Under the pieces are notes generated by a model. The model was not told the origin of the DNA, searched no databases, and saw only the letters and a program-made list of their open reading frames with translations. Shown piece after piece: positions 22,820-29,408 of a stretch of DNA of 64,000 nt. Position numbers and translations under genes: made by a program. The stretch is from Mitsuaria sp. GD03876 (GTDB taxonomy: Bacteria > Pseudomonadota > Gammaproteobacteria > Burkholderiales > Burkholderiaceae_C): assembly GCF_029840635.1 (NCBI RefSeq), contig NZ_JAOCCU010000029.1:17654-81653 (forward strand), in the 5' to 3' direction. Positions within the stretch are counted from its first letter, which is position 1, and each line of letters begins with the position of its first letter.

Positions 22820-22993
22820 ATGCAGAAGAACCGAACGATCCGACTGCGTCGCTATCGCGCCCGCTACCTGCTGTCCTCGGGTCAGCGTGGGCGCCTGGTC
22901 ATCGTCACGAGCTGCGGCGGCAGCGCTGCTGCGATCGCCGTCCGGCTGCTTGGTGACGACCTGGTGCAGCTGCGTGTCCGGCCGGCCGCTTGA
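22820..22993 (+). CDS. Tiny basic protein (57 aa)
   Basis: ATG at 22820 has GGGAGG 5 bases upstream. The product has a very basic N-terminus (KNRTIRLRRYRARYLL) and a hydrophobic, strand-rich rest, ending RVRPAA. No known family. The strong ribosome site, and the fit between the primase stop and the next ATG (7 bases after its stop), support a real gene despite its size. Confidence 0.6.
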   Translation: MQKNRTIRLRRYRARYLLSSGQRGRLVIVTSCGGSAAAIAVRLLGDDLVQLRVRPAA

Positions 22994-23000
22994 GGACGCC

Positions 23001-23198
23001 ATGGTCAAGCCTGTGCTCAACAAGCCCTACACGCCTTGGCACGCTACCGACGTGCGCCAGGCCTTCGAGCTTGAGCGCCAGCGGATCGCCAGAGAAGCAT
23101 CCGATCGGTTGAACCAGTCGTTCGGCGCCGCTCTCGCGGTCGCTTTGGTCGACGCGGCGCGAGCCAGCTCCGTCAGTGCGCCGGGAGCTAAGCCGTGA
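23001..23198 (+). CDS. Small hypothetical early protein
   Basis: A 65-aa protein with ATG at 23001; the frame is open further upstream but that overlaps the preceding small gene. The segment TDVRQAFELERQRIAREASD is a charged helix, followed by an Ala-rich helix. It overlaps the next gene by four bases (GTGA). Function unknown. Confidence 0.55.
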   Translation: MVKPVLNKPYTPWHATDVRQAFELERQRIAREASDRLNQSFGAALAVALVDAARASSVSAPGAKP

Positions 23199-23491
23199 GC
23201 CTGCTGTTCGTTTCGCATGCGGATCTACCGGAGAGTCTCCTCCGAGAGGCCTGGGAGCGGATGCGCCCTGGTCGCGATCACTGGCCTGCCGACTTCGGTG
23301 CGGCCATGCAGGACCCGCTGCTCTCTCGATTGCTTCGCATCGCTGCCGGAGCCAAGGTCAGAGCAGCCGCCAACGCGCCAGAACGGCCCGCCAAGGCTCA
23401 AACGGAGACGCGCTGGCCCTACCCCCGCCAAACGAGGGCGTCGCAAGCGCTGGACCGCAAGCGCGCCGCCGCGGCTGACCGCGATGACTGA
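23195..23491 (+). CDS. Small hypothetical early protein
   Basis: A 98-aa protein with GTG start overlapping the previous stop. The N-terminal half (LPESLLREAWERMRPGRDHW) looks folded and helical; the C-terminal half is basic and low in complexity (Arg, Ala, Lys), suggesting nucleic-acid contact. No family recognised. It lies just ahead of the segregation-like pair. Confidence 0.5.
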   Translation: MSLLFVSHADLPESLLREAWERMRPGRDHWPADFGAAMQDPLLSRLLRIAAGAKVRAAANAPERPAKAQTETRWPYPRQTRASQALDRKRAAAADRDD

Positions 23492-23501
23492 AGGAGGCCC
23501 C

Positions 23502-23936
23502 ATGACCGAGAAGTCCCTCGAGGACTGGATGGCGAGCAATCCGCCTGCAAAGCGCGGGCCGCTCGCGCCGCATAGGAAGGCGATGCAGCAGCTCTCCGAC
23601 GCTGGCTACACGCATGAAGAGATCCGCACCTGGTTGGCCGCCCAAGGCGTCCAGGTGTCGCGCCAGGCCGTGACCAAGGCCCTGGCATCCGAACCGGCGT
23701 CGACGCCGGCGTCCAACCGGCCCCAGCGCGGTGAATCGCCGCTGAGCCACATGCAAGGAGAGGCAACAGGAACGCAGCCATGGAAGACATCGACGAACCC
23801 AAGCGCCGCTCCCCGACCCGGGCCCGACGCAACCCTCAAGGATCGCGCCCAGGCCGTGGGCGACCAGTACCTCAACAAGATCCACAACCCGCTGGTGACG
23901 CGATTGCTGTCCAGCAAGACCAACCGAAAGACCTGA
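23502..23936 (+). CDS. HTH protein, possible DNA-binding partner of the StbB-like ATPase
   Basis: A 144-aa protein with ATG after AGGAGG. Residues about 20-55 (RKAMQQLSDAGYTHEEIRTW, then QGVQVSRQAVTKAL) form a helix-turn-helix of the kind found in plasmid mobilisation and partition regulators. The middle is Pro/Ser-rich and disordered, and the end (DRAQAVGDQYLNKIHNPLVT) is helical. It lies 5 bases ahead of the ATPase gene, like the DNA-binding partner of plasmid Stb systems. Partnership is inferred from order and spacing. Confidence 0.6.
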   Translation: MTEKSLEDWMASNPPAKRGPLAPHRKAMQQLSDAGYTHEEIRTWLAAQGVQVSRQAVTKALASEPASTPASNRPQRGESPLSHMQGEATGTQPWKTSTNPSAAPRPGPDATLKDRAQAVGDQYLNKIHNPLVTRLLSSKTNRKT

Positions 23937-23941
23937 CCCCC

Positions 23942-24646
23942 ATGAAGAACATCGTCCTGCTCTCCTATTCGGGCAACGCCGGCAAGACCACCCTGGCCCG
24001 CAACCTCTTCGCGCCACGCATCCCTGGCGCGCTCCTGGCCTCGGTGGAGAGCATCAACGCCGATGGCAAGGAGGACGTGACGCTGCGCGGTCGTCAGTTC
24101 ACCGAGCTGCTCGACGTGGTCGCCATCAGCGACAACGGCGTCGTCGTCGACGTCGGCGCCAGCAACGTCGAGGACTGGTTGCAACGCCTGTCCCAGACCC
24201 GGCGATCGCACCAGCTCTTCGATGCGTTCATCGTGCCGGTGATGCCGGGCGCCAAACAGATCCGTGACGCGATCGCCACGATCGACGCGCTGTCGCAGAT
24301 TGGCGTGCCGTCCGACAAGGTGAAGGTCATCCTGAACGGCCTCGAGGCGACCGAGACCGCCGCAACGGCCTTCGCCCCGCTGCTGGCCTACCTGGAGGAA
24401 ACGAAGCGCGGGAGCGTTGTCCAGGGCCACATCAGCGACAGCGAGGTCTATGGCCGCCTGGCGGCGTCGGGCCAGACGATTGCTCAGGTCGTGATGCAGG
24501 ACTTCGGCCAGCTCGAGCTGGCCCGCAAGAGCGCGAAGTCGCCCGACGAGCGCCTGGCTGTCGTCCGCGCGATCGCGACGCTCGGCATGGCCGAGTCCGC
24601 GCAAGACGAGCTGGACCAGGTCTGGGCTGGCCTGGCTCAGGCGTAA
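23942..24646 (+). CDS. StbB-like ParA-superfamily ATPase
   Basis: Plasmid-stability type ATPase (234 aa). The deviant Walker A is at the N-terminus in LLSYSGNAGKTTLARNLFAP, and ASVESINADGKED follows, a strong match to the StbB group of plasmid proteins. Further strands VVDVGASNVEDWL and DAFIVPVMPGAKQI fit the Walker-B-equivalent and switch regions. Such ATPases keep low-copy plasmids in the cell or position them. In an integrated P2-like phage it is unexpected and suggests a plasmid-like stage or acquired segregation genes. The start at 23942 was chosen because the upstream part of the frame overlaps the HTH gene. Confidence 0.75.
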   Translation: MKNIVLLSYSGNAGKTTLARNLFAPRIPGALLASVESINADGKEDVTLRGRQFTELLDVVAISDNGVVVDVGASNVEDWLQRLSQTRRSHQLFDAFIVPVMPGAKQIRDAIATIDALSQIGVPSDKVKVILNGLEATETAATAFAPLLAYLEETKRGSVVQGHISDSEVYGRLAASGQTIAQVVMQDFGQLELARKSAKSPDERLAVVRAIATLGMAESAQDELDQVWAGLAQA

Positions 24647-24665
24647 GGCATCGGAGGGAGAGAAC

Positions 24666-25151
24666 GTGTCCAAGACCAACAAGAGCCGCGCTCCCTCGCG
24701 CGGCCTTCCCAACAATTCCGTCGCGCACGCCGTGGCTCGCAACACCATGCGCAGCCACGCACGAAGCGTCGGCATCGTGATCTTCTTGACCCAGGACGGC
24801 GACCATGCGAAGGGGCTGCTATCGCACCTGACCTGGATCATCGGCATGGGCGCCGAGATCGCGCTGCAGGTCGTGGAGGGCAGCGTCACTGCCCGGCGCC
24901 AGCACACCGTACTGCGCAACCTGGTTCAGCTCGCGATTGCTGACTGCCGCTGGCGAGCCGACCTGGCGGAGCCGATCTGGGCTGCAGTGGAGGAAGCTCG
25001 CGACTTGATGATGGCCCACCCGAACGCTGCGGTAGTCGCGGTGGCCGGTGCCGATTTCCTGTCCGCCCGAGTGCGCAGCGGCACCGTTCGAATGGACGAC
25101 GTCGCCGGCGCGGAGATCTACCAGGTCACGCCATTGGAGCTGGCGGCATGA
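24666..25151 (+). CDS. Hypothetical protein downstream of the StbB-like gene
   Basis: A 161-aa protein with GTG start and strong GGAGGGAG site. The N-terminus is basic (SKTNKSRAPSRGLP); the rest is helical (LLSHLTWIIGMGAEIALQVV) with no membrane segment I would trust. By order it could be the third gene of the stability-like module, but no sequence motif proves it. It overlaps the next gene by four bases. Confidence 0.5.
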   Translation: MSKTNKSRAPSRGLPNNSVAHAVARNTMRSHARSVGIVIFLTQDGDHAKGLLSHLTWIIGMGAEIALQVVEGSVTARRQHTVLRNLVQLAIADCRWRADLAEPIWAAVEEARDLMMAHPNAAVVAVAGADFLSARVRSGTVRMDDVAGAEIYQVTPLELAA

Positions 25152-25351
25152 AGCGCGAAGTGATCGAGTGGCAGGAGCTGCCGCAGGACGGCATGCCCGA
25201 TGCCGAAGTGACCGTGTTGCTGAGCACTGCCGAAGCGGGCGTGGACTCCGGCTTCTTCGACGGCGTGGAATGGCGCTGGTGCGAGAGCGGTGGCGTTGTC
25301 GCCGAGCCGGTGCAGGCTTGGGCCGTCGTTCCCAAAGGGATAGTCGAATGA
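25148..25351 (+). CDS. Small phage protein, DUF551-like
   Basis: A 67-aa protein with the outline W-x-x-LP-x-x-G at the start (EWQELPQDGMPDAEVTVLL), a central Asp/Trp pair and a terminal VQAWAVVPKG. This W..LP..G ... V..W...P pattern is typical of DUF551-like small phage proteins of unknown role. It overlaps both neighbours by four bases. Confidence 0.6.
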   Translation: MKREVIEWQELPQDGMPDAEVTVLLSTAEAGVDSGFFDGVEWRWCESGGVVAEPVQAWAVVPKGIVE

Positions 25352-25575
25352 ACGCTTTCGATCGGAACTACGTCGGTCAGATCGCCAGCATGGCTATGAC
25401 CCCCAAGGGGCGCCAGGCATCAGCGGCGTCTGGCAAGGCCAGTGCTCGCGTCGCCGCCATGCGAGCCTCGGACGACCCGTATCAACGTGCACTTGCGTCG
25501 GGATGCATCCCGGGTCTCGGGATCCGCGCTGACGCGTCGAAGACAAGTCGAATCCTAAAACCGGCCAACCTTTGA
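25348..25575 (+). CDS. Small hypothetical phage protein
   Basis: A 75-aa protein, ATG overlapping the preceding stop. Ala/Ser/Lys-rich helical middle (KGRQASAASGKASARVAAMR). No recognisable family; coupling to its neighbour is the main support. Confidence 0.5.
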   Translation: MNAFDRNYVGQIASMAMTPKGRQASAASGKASARVAAMRASDDPYQRALASGCIPGLGIRADASKTSRILKPANL

Positions 25576-25582
25576 AACACCC

Positions 25583-25828
25583 ATGATCGGAGATCAAGAA
25601 CAGGGCGCCATCGAAGGTGTCGTCATCACGGCGATATCCCATCAGGGCCTCACCGTCTCGATAGACGGAAAGCCAGGGCGACTTGCAGTGCTGACCGAAG
25701 ACGGTCACGTGATCGCAGAAGGAGATCGCGTCGCGCGAGAGGCTGAAGCGGTGGCCGTGAATGCCTATCGCGAGATGCTGCAAGGACGAGGACATATGCG
25801 CGTTGTCGGCGCGCCCCTGCCTCGCTGA
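25583..25828 (+). CDS. Small hypothetical protein, last rightward phage gene
   Basis: An 81-aa soluble protein with beta-strand-rich N-terminus (EGVVITAISHQGLTVSIDGK) and a C-terminal helix. No family recognised. It ends 22 bases before a strong terminator that closes the early operon. Confidence 0.5.
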   Translation: MIGDQEQGAIEGVVITAISHQGLTVSIDGKPGRLAVLTEDGHVIAEGDRVAREAEAVAVNAYREMLQGRGHMRVVGAPLPR

Positions 25829-25849
25829 GTCGCCCCCTCCTGCAACAAG

Positions 25850-25876
25850 AAGGGCCCGCATCTGCGGGCCTTTTCT
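25850..25876. terminator. Bidirectional terminator at the end of the phage early operon
   Basis: A-A-GGGCCCGC and GCGGGCCTTTT surround the loop ATCT; the stem GGCCCGC/GCGGGCC is perfect, flanked by AA on one side and TTTT on the other. It separates the rightward early operon from the convergent minus-strand gene at 25914. Confidence 0.85.
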
Positions 25877-25913
25877 CTTCTGATTTCCCTGGTCGTCGCA
25901 GAGCGGGGAGGCC

Positions 25914-26426
25914 CTACAAAGGAAGCTGTGTCCGTGAGAACAACTCGTGCATCCGCCTCACCAACGCAGAGAGCTGTTCGTTGTAGGTCTGCACCCGGCC
26001 AAGCTTCAGAACCGGCTGTCCCGCGTCTTGAATAAGCTTGATGCCGTCATGCTCTGTCGCAACGTCCCTGCCATCGAGACCCAGGGTAAACGGGTTGTGC
26101 AGGATCTTGTTTCGCATCGGGGCGGCGGCGATTGCGTCGGCCCAGAATTCAGACCATTCATCGGCCAACTGAGCGTCTTTGACATGCGCAGCCATCAAGA
26201 CATCAGCGCGTTGGCACCGAGCCTTGAAGAGCAACTTGGAGGACCGCAAACGATCCGCAGGTGCCTCTAACTTCTCGACCACCACGTAGGCGGCCCATTC
26301 AACCTGCGCAAAGAAGTAGGCTACCCAGCCCAGGGCGTCAAACCAGTAACCGGTTTCGGTATGCCCATAGATCATGTAGCCCTTAACTGGGGGCTCAGGA
26401 CCCAGCATGACGTCGGGAAAGGCCAT
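25914..26426 (-). CDS. HEPN-like protein at the prophage edge (possible defence cargo)
   Basis: A 170-aa helical protein of unknown function. In the middle it carries MRNKILHNPF, an R-N-x3-H pattern that marks the catalytic motif of HEPN ribonucleases. An N-terminal helix (FDALGWVAYFFAQVEWAAYV) with an acidic residue and a second charged helix fit the HEPN bundle. It is transcribed against the phage operons and lies between their terminator and the attachment site, where P2-like phages carry cargo such as defence genes. Similar standalone HEPN-type proteins act in abortive infection or toxin-antitoxin pairs; no antitoxin is visible here. Confidence 0.55.
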   Translation of the reverse strand: MAFPDVMLGPEPPVKGYMIYGHTETGYWFDALGWVAYFFAQVEWAAYVVVEKLEAPADRLRSSKLLFKARCQRADVLMAAHVKDAQLADEWSEFWADAIAAAPMRNKILHNPFTLGLDGRDVATEHDGIKLIQDAGQPVLKLGRVQTYNEQLSALVRRMHELFSRTQLPL

Positions 26427-26452
26427 CTGTCGGATGGTATAGAACTCTTGGC

Positions 26453-26536
26453 TTAAGGGCAGCCGAGCGAGACGAAGCCGATCTTGGGCGCGGCAGCCTG
26501 CTTGGCGGCGGAGGGGTCGTAAGTCGTTGATTCCAT
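26453..26536 (-). pseudogene. rimO: 5' fragment of rimO cut by the prophage (attR region)
   Basis: On the minus strand, an ATG at 26536 opens 27 codons: MESTTYDPSAAKQAAAPKIG continuing FVSLGCP, then TAA. KIGFVSLGCPKALVDSE is the conserved start of RimO, the radical-SAM enzyme that methylthiolates ribosomal protein S12. The match stops exactly after GCP, where phage DNA begins. PhaR lies upstream on the same strand, a neighbourhood seen in related Burkholderiales. The remaining ~400 codons should lie at the left prophage end. The crossover lies within or next to the bases coding GFVSLGCP. Confidence 0.85.
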
Positions 26537-26666
26537 TTGATTTCCGCCGGAGGGCCTGGCTGGGAGCTGGGGCGGCATTCTACGACACTGCCCCTGGCGG
26601 CGTGCGCCCGGGGCATGCGACTTGCCGCCACCTTGCCGTCAATTCCCCACACGGAGGGCGTCCGCC

Positions 26667-27134
26667 ATGCACCTCGAAGGCTCCTGCCACTGCGGCAGCA
26701 TCCGCTTCTCGCTCGACTCGACCGAGCCCTATCCGTTCATGCGCTGCTACTGCTCGATCTGCCGCAAGACCGCCGGCACCGGCGGCTACGCGATCAACAT
26801 CGCCGGCGACCACCACAGCTTCAAGCTGCTCCAGGGCAAACGCGACCTGAAGGTCTACCGCGCCGTCATCGACGGCAAGGAAAGCTCCGGCCAGCGCCAC
26901 TTCTGCGGCCGTTGCGGCACCGCCCTCTGGATGTACGACGACAACTGGCCCGACCTCATCCACCCGCACGCCAGCGCGATCGACACGCCGCTCCCGGAGC
27001 CGCCGGAGAACGTGCATGGGCTGCTCGACTCGAAGGCGTCCTGGGTGCAGGTGGAAGGGAAACCGGGCGACGCGCGCTTCGACCAGTTCCCCGACGAATC
27101 GCTGGCCGACTGGCATCGCCGGCACGGGCTCTAG
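26667..27134 (+). CDS. GFA-family (glutathione-dependent formaldehyde-activating-like) protein
   Basis: A 155-aa zinc protein of the GFA fold. The zinc-binding cysteines are visible as CHCG near residue 7, CYCSICRK near 28 and CGRCG near 79. Family members include S-(hydroxymethyl)glutathione synthase, but most, like this, have no proven substrate. The ATG at 26667 follows GGAGGG by 8 bases; the frame upstream overlaps the rimO promoter region. It is divergent from rimO. Length is close to the family norm. Confidence 0.85.
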   Translation: MHLEGSCHCGSIRFSLDSTEPYPFMRCYCSICRKTAGTGGYAINIAGDHHSFKLLQGKRDLKVYRAVIDGKESSGQRHFCGRCGTALWMYDDNWPDLIHPHASAIDTPLPEPPENVHGLLDSKASWVQVEGKPGDARFDQFPDESLADWHRRHGL

Positions 27135-27257
27135 CGGCCGGGCCGTCCCCTCGAACCGGGGAGCCCGGCCTCGGATCGGCGCGCGGCGCGCATTCGGTCA
27201 CGGCCGGGCGGCGCGCCGGCGCAGACAAGGCCGAACCGGCTGTCTAGCATCCCGCCC

Positions 27258-27506
27258 ATGTCCCGCACCCGCCCCGCCCCGCTGCTCGACGACACCCCCC
27301 GCGCGCGCGCCGAACCCTTCGCCTGGACGAAGCGGCGCCCCGTGTTGACGGGGCTCGCGCTGATCGGGGGAATCGTGCTGCTGGCGATCTGGACCGGCCA
27401 GGACCACCAGGCCGACCATGAGGCCTGCCTCGAACGCGAGGGCACGCCGGTCGTCGTGAACGCGGCGCTCAACCAGATCGAGTGCCGCCTCGGGTCCGGT
27501 CGGTGA
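27258..27506 (+). CDS. Small single-span membrane protein
   Basis: An 82-aa protein with a basic N-terminus, one hydrophobic helix (about residues 29-46, VLTGLALIGGIVLLAIW) and a short polar C-terminal tail with two Cys residues that would face the periplasm. No family recognised. It ends 3 bases before the convergent phaR stop. No clear ribosome site, so confidence is moderate. Confidence 0.5.
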   Translation: MSRTRPAPLLDDTPRARAEPFAWTKRRPVLTGLALIGGIVLLAIWTGQDHQADHEACLEREGTPVVVNAALNQIECRLGSGR

Positions 27507-27509
27507 CCC

Positions 27510-28097
27510 TCACTTCTTCGTCGGCGGCGTGAAGCCCGGCATGCCGGGCACGCCCGGGAAGATGTTGCCCGCGTTCTGGAACTGCTCCTGCATCTGCAGG
27601 AACAGCTTCTGCGACTGCTCCAGGTAGTTGCCCATCAGGCCCTGCATCATCGGCGCCTGGCCGCTCATGAACTGCGACCACAGCTGAGGGTCGAAACCCG
27701 CGCCCTTGCTCTGCTCGGCGAAACGCGACTGCATCTCGGCGAAGGCGTGCAGGTTCTTCTCGAGGTAGGCGCCCATCAGGCCCTGCATCGCATGGCCGTA
27801 GAACCGGATGATCTGCGCCAGCAGCGGCGTCGAGAACATCGGCATCCCGCCCATCTCCTCCTCCAGGATGATCTGCAGCAGGATGGAGCGGGTCAGTTCC
27901 TCGCCCGACTTGGCGTCTCGGACTTCGAAGTCCTCCCCCTCCAGCACCATCTTCTTGACGTCCGCCAAGGTGATGTAGCTGCTGGTCTGGGTGTCGTAGA
28001 GCCGCCGGTTGGGGTACTTCTTCAGGACCCGCGGTCCCTTCGGTTGCGCCGGATCGTCGCTGCCGGGGGCGGTCTTGCCGCGTCGGGCCGTCACCAT
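27510..28097 (-). CDS. phaR: Polyhydroxyalkanoate synthesis repressor PhaR
   Basis: DNA- and PHA-binding repressor (195 aa) that controls phasin and PHA genes. The N-terminal DNA-binding domain shows VLKKYPNRRLYDTQTSSYIT and LADVKKMVLEG; then the PHB-accumulation domain with LLQIILEEEMGGMPMFSTP and IIRFYGHAMQGLMGAYLEKN. The C-terminal part has Gln/Met-rich helices (LFLQMQEQFQNAGN) that bind the polymer surface. It indicates that the host stores PHA. An uncommonly long polar N-terminal leader of about 20 residues precedes the conserved domain. Confidence 0.95.
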   Translation of the reverse strand: MVTARRGKTAPGSDDPAQPKGPRVLKKYPNRRLYDTQTSSYITLADVKKMVLEGEDFEVRDAKSGEELTRSILLQIILEEEMGGMPMFSTPLLAQIIRFYGHAMQGLMGAYLEKNLHAFAEMQSRFAEQSKGAGFDPQLWSQFMSGQAPMMQGLMGNYLEQSQKLFLQMQEQFQNAGNIFPGVPGMPGFTPPTKK

Positions 28098-28228
28098 GCT
28101 GTCTCCTCTGAGGGTCTGAAACCCATTCTAGGAGGCCCCCGTCGAGCCCTCCGCCGGGTGATTTCCCTTGCTGTGCGGGAGGCGTTCCGCCCATCGACGC
28201 CCGGGCGACGCCGGGCGCGCGGATCCGC

Positions 28229-29221
28229 TCAGTCCGGCTTGACGTTGCCGTCCTTGATCACCTTGGCCCACTTGGCCTGCTCCGCCTTCTGGAACTCGGC
28301 GAACTGGGCCGGCGTGTTGGGCGCGTACTCCAGCCCCAGCGCCTCCATCTTGGCCTTCACCTCGGGCTGCGCGACGACCTTCTGCACCTCGGCGTTGAGC
28401 CTGGCGACGATCGCCGCCGGCGTGCCCGCCGGCAGGTACAGCGCCTGCCAGCTCGACACGTCGAAGCCGGGCACGCCGGACTCGGCCAGCGTCGGCACGT
28501 CGGGCAGCTGCGCGCTGCGCTTGCCCGAGGTCACCGCCAGCGCCTGGACCTTGCCCGCCTTGATCTGCGGCAGCGCCACGGTCACCGTCTCGAAGCTCAT
28601 CGGCACCTGGCCGCCCATGACGTCCTGGATCGCCGGGGCGCTGCCCTTGTAGGGGACATGCGTCAGCTGCGCGCCGGTCAGCAGGCGGAACATCTCGCCC
28701 GACAGGTGCTGCGACGTCCCCTGCCCCGCCGAGGCGAAGGTCAGGTCGCCGGGCTTGGCCTTCGCGGCCGCGACGATGTCCTTCACCGTCTTCGCCTGCG
28801 AGCCCGGCCCGATCAGCAGCACGTTGGAGATCTTGCCCAGCAGGATCACCGGGGCGAAGTCCCTGTCGGCCTTGTAGGGCACCTTGGGCAGCAGCGCCGG
28901 ATTGATCGCGTGCGTCGCGATCGTGCCCAGCAGCACCGTGTAGCCGTCGGGCGCCGCCTTGGCGACGCTGTCCGCGCCCAGCACGCCGCCGGCGCCGGCC
29001 TTGTTGTCGACGACGATGGTCTGCTTGAGCGCCACTTGCAGCCGCGCCGCGATCTCGCGCGCCAGCACGTCCGACGTGCCACCCGGCGCGAATGGCACCA
29101 CCAGCTTCACCGGCTGGCTCGGCCAGTTGTCGGCGGCCCAGGCCGAGGACATCGACCCGGCCGCCAGTGCCGCCGCCGCGACCGCCAGGATCCGCAGGCG
29201 GTTCCGATTCACCGAATTCAT
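28229..29221 (-). CDS. Bug/TctC-type periplasmic binding protein
   Basis: Tripartite tricarboxylate transporter substrate-binding protein (330 aa). A Sec signal peptide ends near AWAA-DNWPSQPVKL, followed by the family hallmark VVPFAPGGTSDVLARE. Further marks are VDNKAGAGGVLGADSVAKAA and the C-terminal EYAPNTPAQFAEFQKAE. The ATG at 29221 has GGAGACAAGCGAG upstream; a start 9 codons earlier is less likely. Like most Bug proteins it is orphan, with no TctAB genes nearby. Two LacI-type operators lie 52-95 bases upstream and the LacI gene is next, so its ligand probably is, or leads to, the LacI effector. Confidence 0.9.
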   Translation of the reverse strand: MNSVNRNRLRILAVAAAALAAGSMSSAWAADNWPSQPVKLVVPFAPGGTSDVLAREIAARLQVALKQTIVVDNKAGAGGVLGADSVAKAAPDGYTVLLGTIATHAINPALLPKVPYKADRDFAPVILLGKISNVLLIGPGSQAKTVKDIVAAAKAKPGDLTFASAGQGTSQHLSGEMFRLLTGAQLTHVPYKGSAPAIQDVMGGQVPMSFETVTVALPQIKAGKVQALAVTSGKRSAQLPDVPTLAESGVPGFDVSSWQALYLPAGTPAAIVARLNAEVQKVVAQPEVKAKMEALGLEYAPNTPAQFAEFQKAEQAKWAKVIKDGNVKPD

Positions 29222-29272
29222 CTCGCTTGTCTCCGTCCATGACGGCATCCGGTCCCGCGCCCCAACAGCGTT

Positions 29273-29316
29273 GGTACCGATACCATCGTTGTGATGGCAC
29301 GAATGGTATCGGTACC
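29273..29316. promoter_or_regulatory. Paired LacI-family operators upstream of the TctC-type gene
   Basis: Two copies of one 12-bp near-palindrome, GGTACCGATACC at 29273-29284 and GGTATCGGTACC at 29305-29316, face each other as a 14-bp perfect inverted repeat. Their centres are 32 bp apart, close to three helical turns, so two dimers would bind the same DNA face. The CG-centred palindrome is typical of LacI-family sites. The pair lies between the TctC-type gene and the LacI gene, about 50-95 bases ahead of the TctC start. Confidence 0.85.
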
Positions 29317-29408
29317 GTCCCGAGCGTCAAGACGGCGTGGATGAGGGATTCCCCCGGGGTCGCGGCGAGGGGGCGAGGGGCGGCCGCGCGGGCGGCGTCA
29401 GGGGGAAG

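Larger units (their letters stand above)
1..26480. mobile_element. P2-like prophage (right-hand ~26 kb, left end outside window)
   Basis: The head, lysis, tail and control genes follow the P2 late order O-N-M-L-X-lysis-R-S-V-W-J-I-H, FI-FII-E-E'-T-U-D, with ogr and a cI-type repressor to the right. Genes Q and P (portal, terminase large subunit) should lie left of base 1. The right boundary is placed where the minus-strand rimO reading frame stops matching its family, about 26,453-26,480. No integrase or excisionase of known type is seen in the visible part. All structural genes look intact, so the element may still be able to make particles; that is an inference. Confidence 0.93.
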
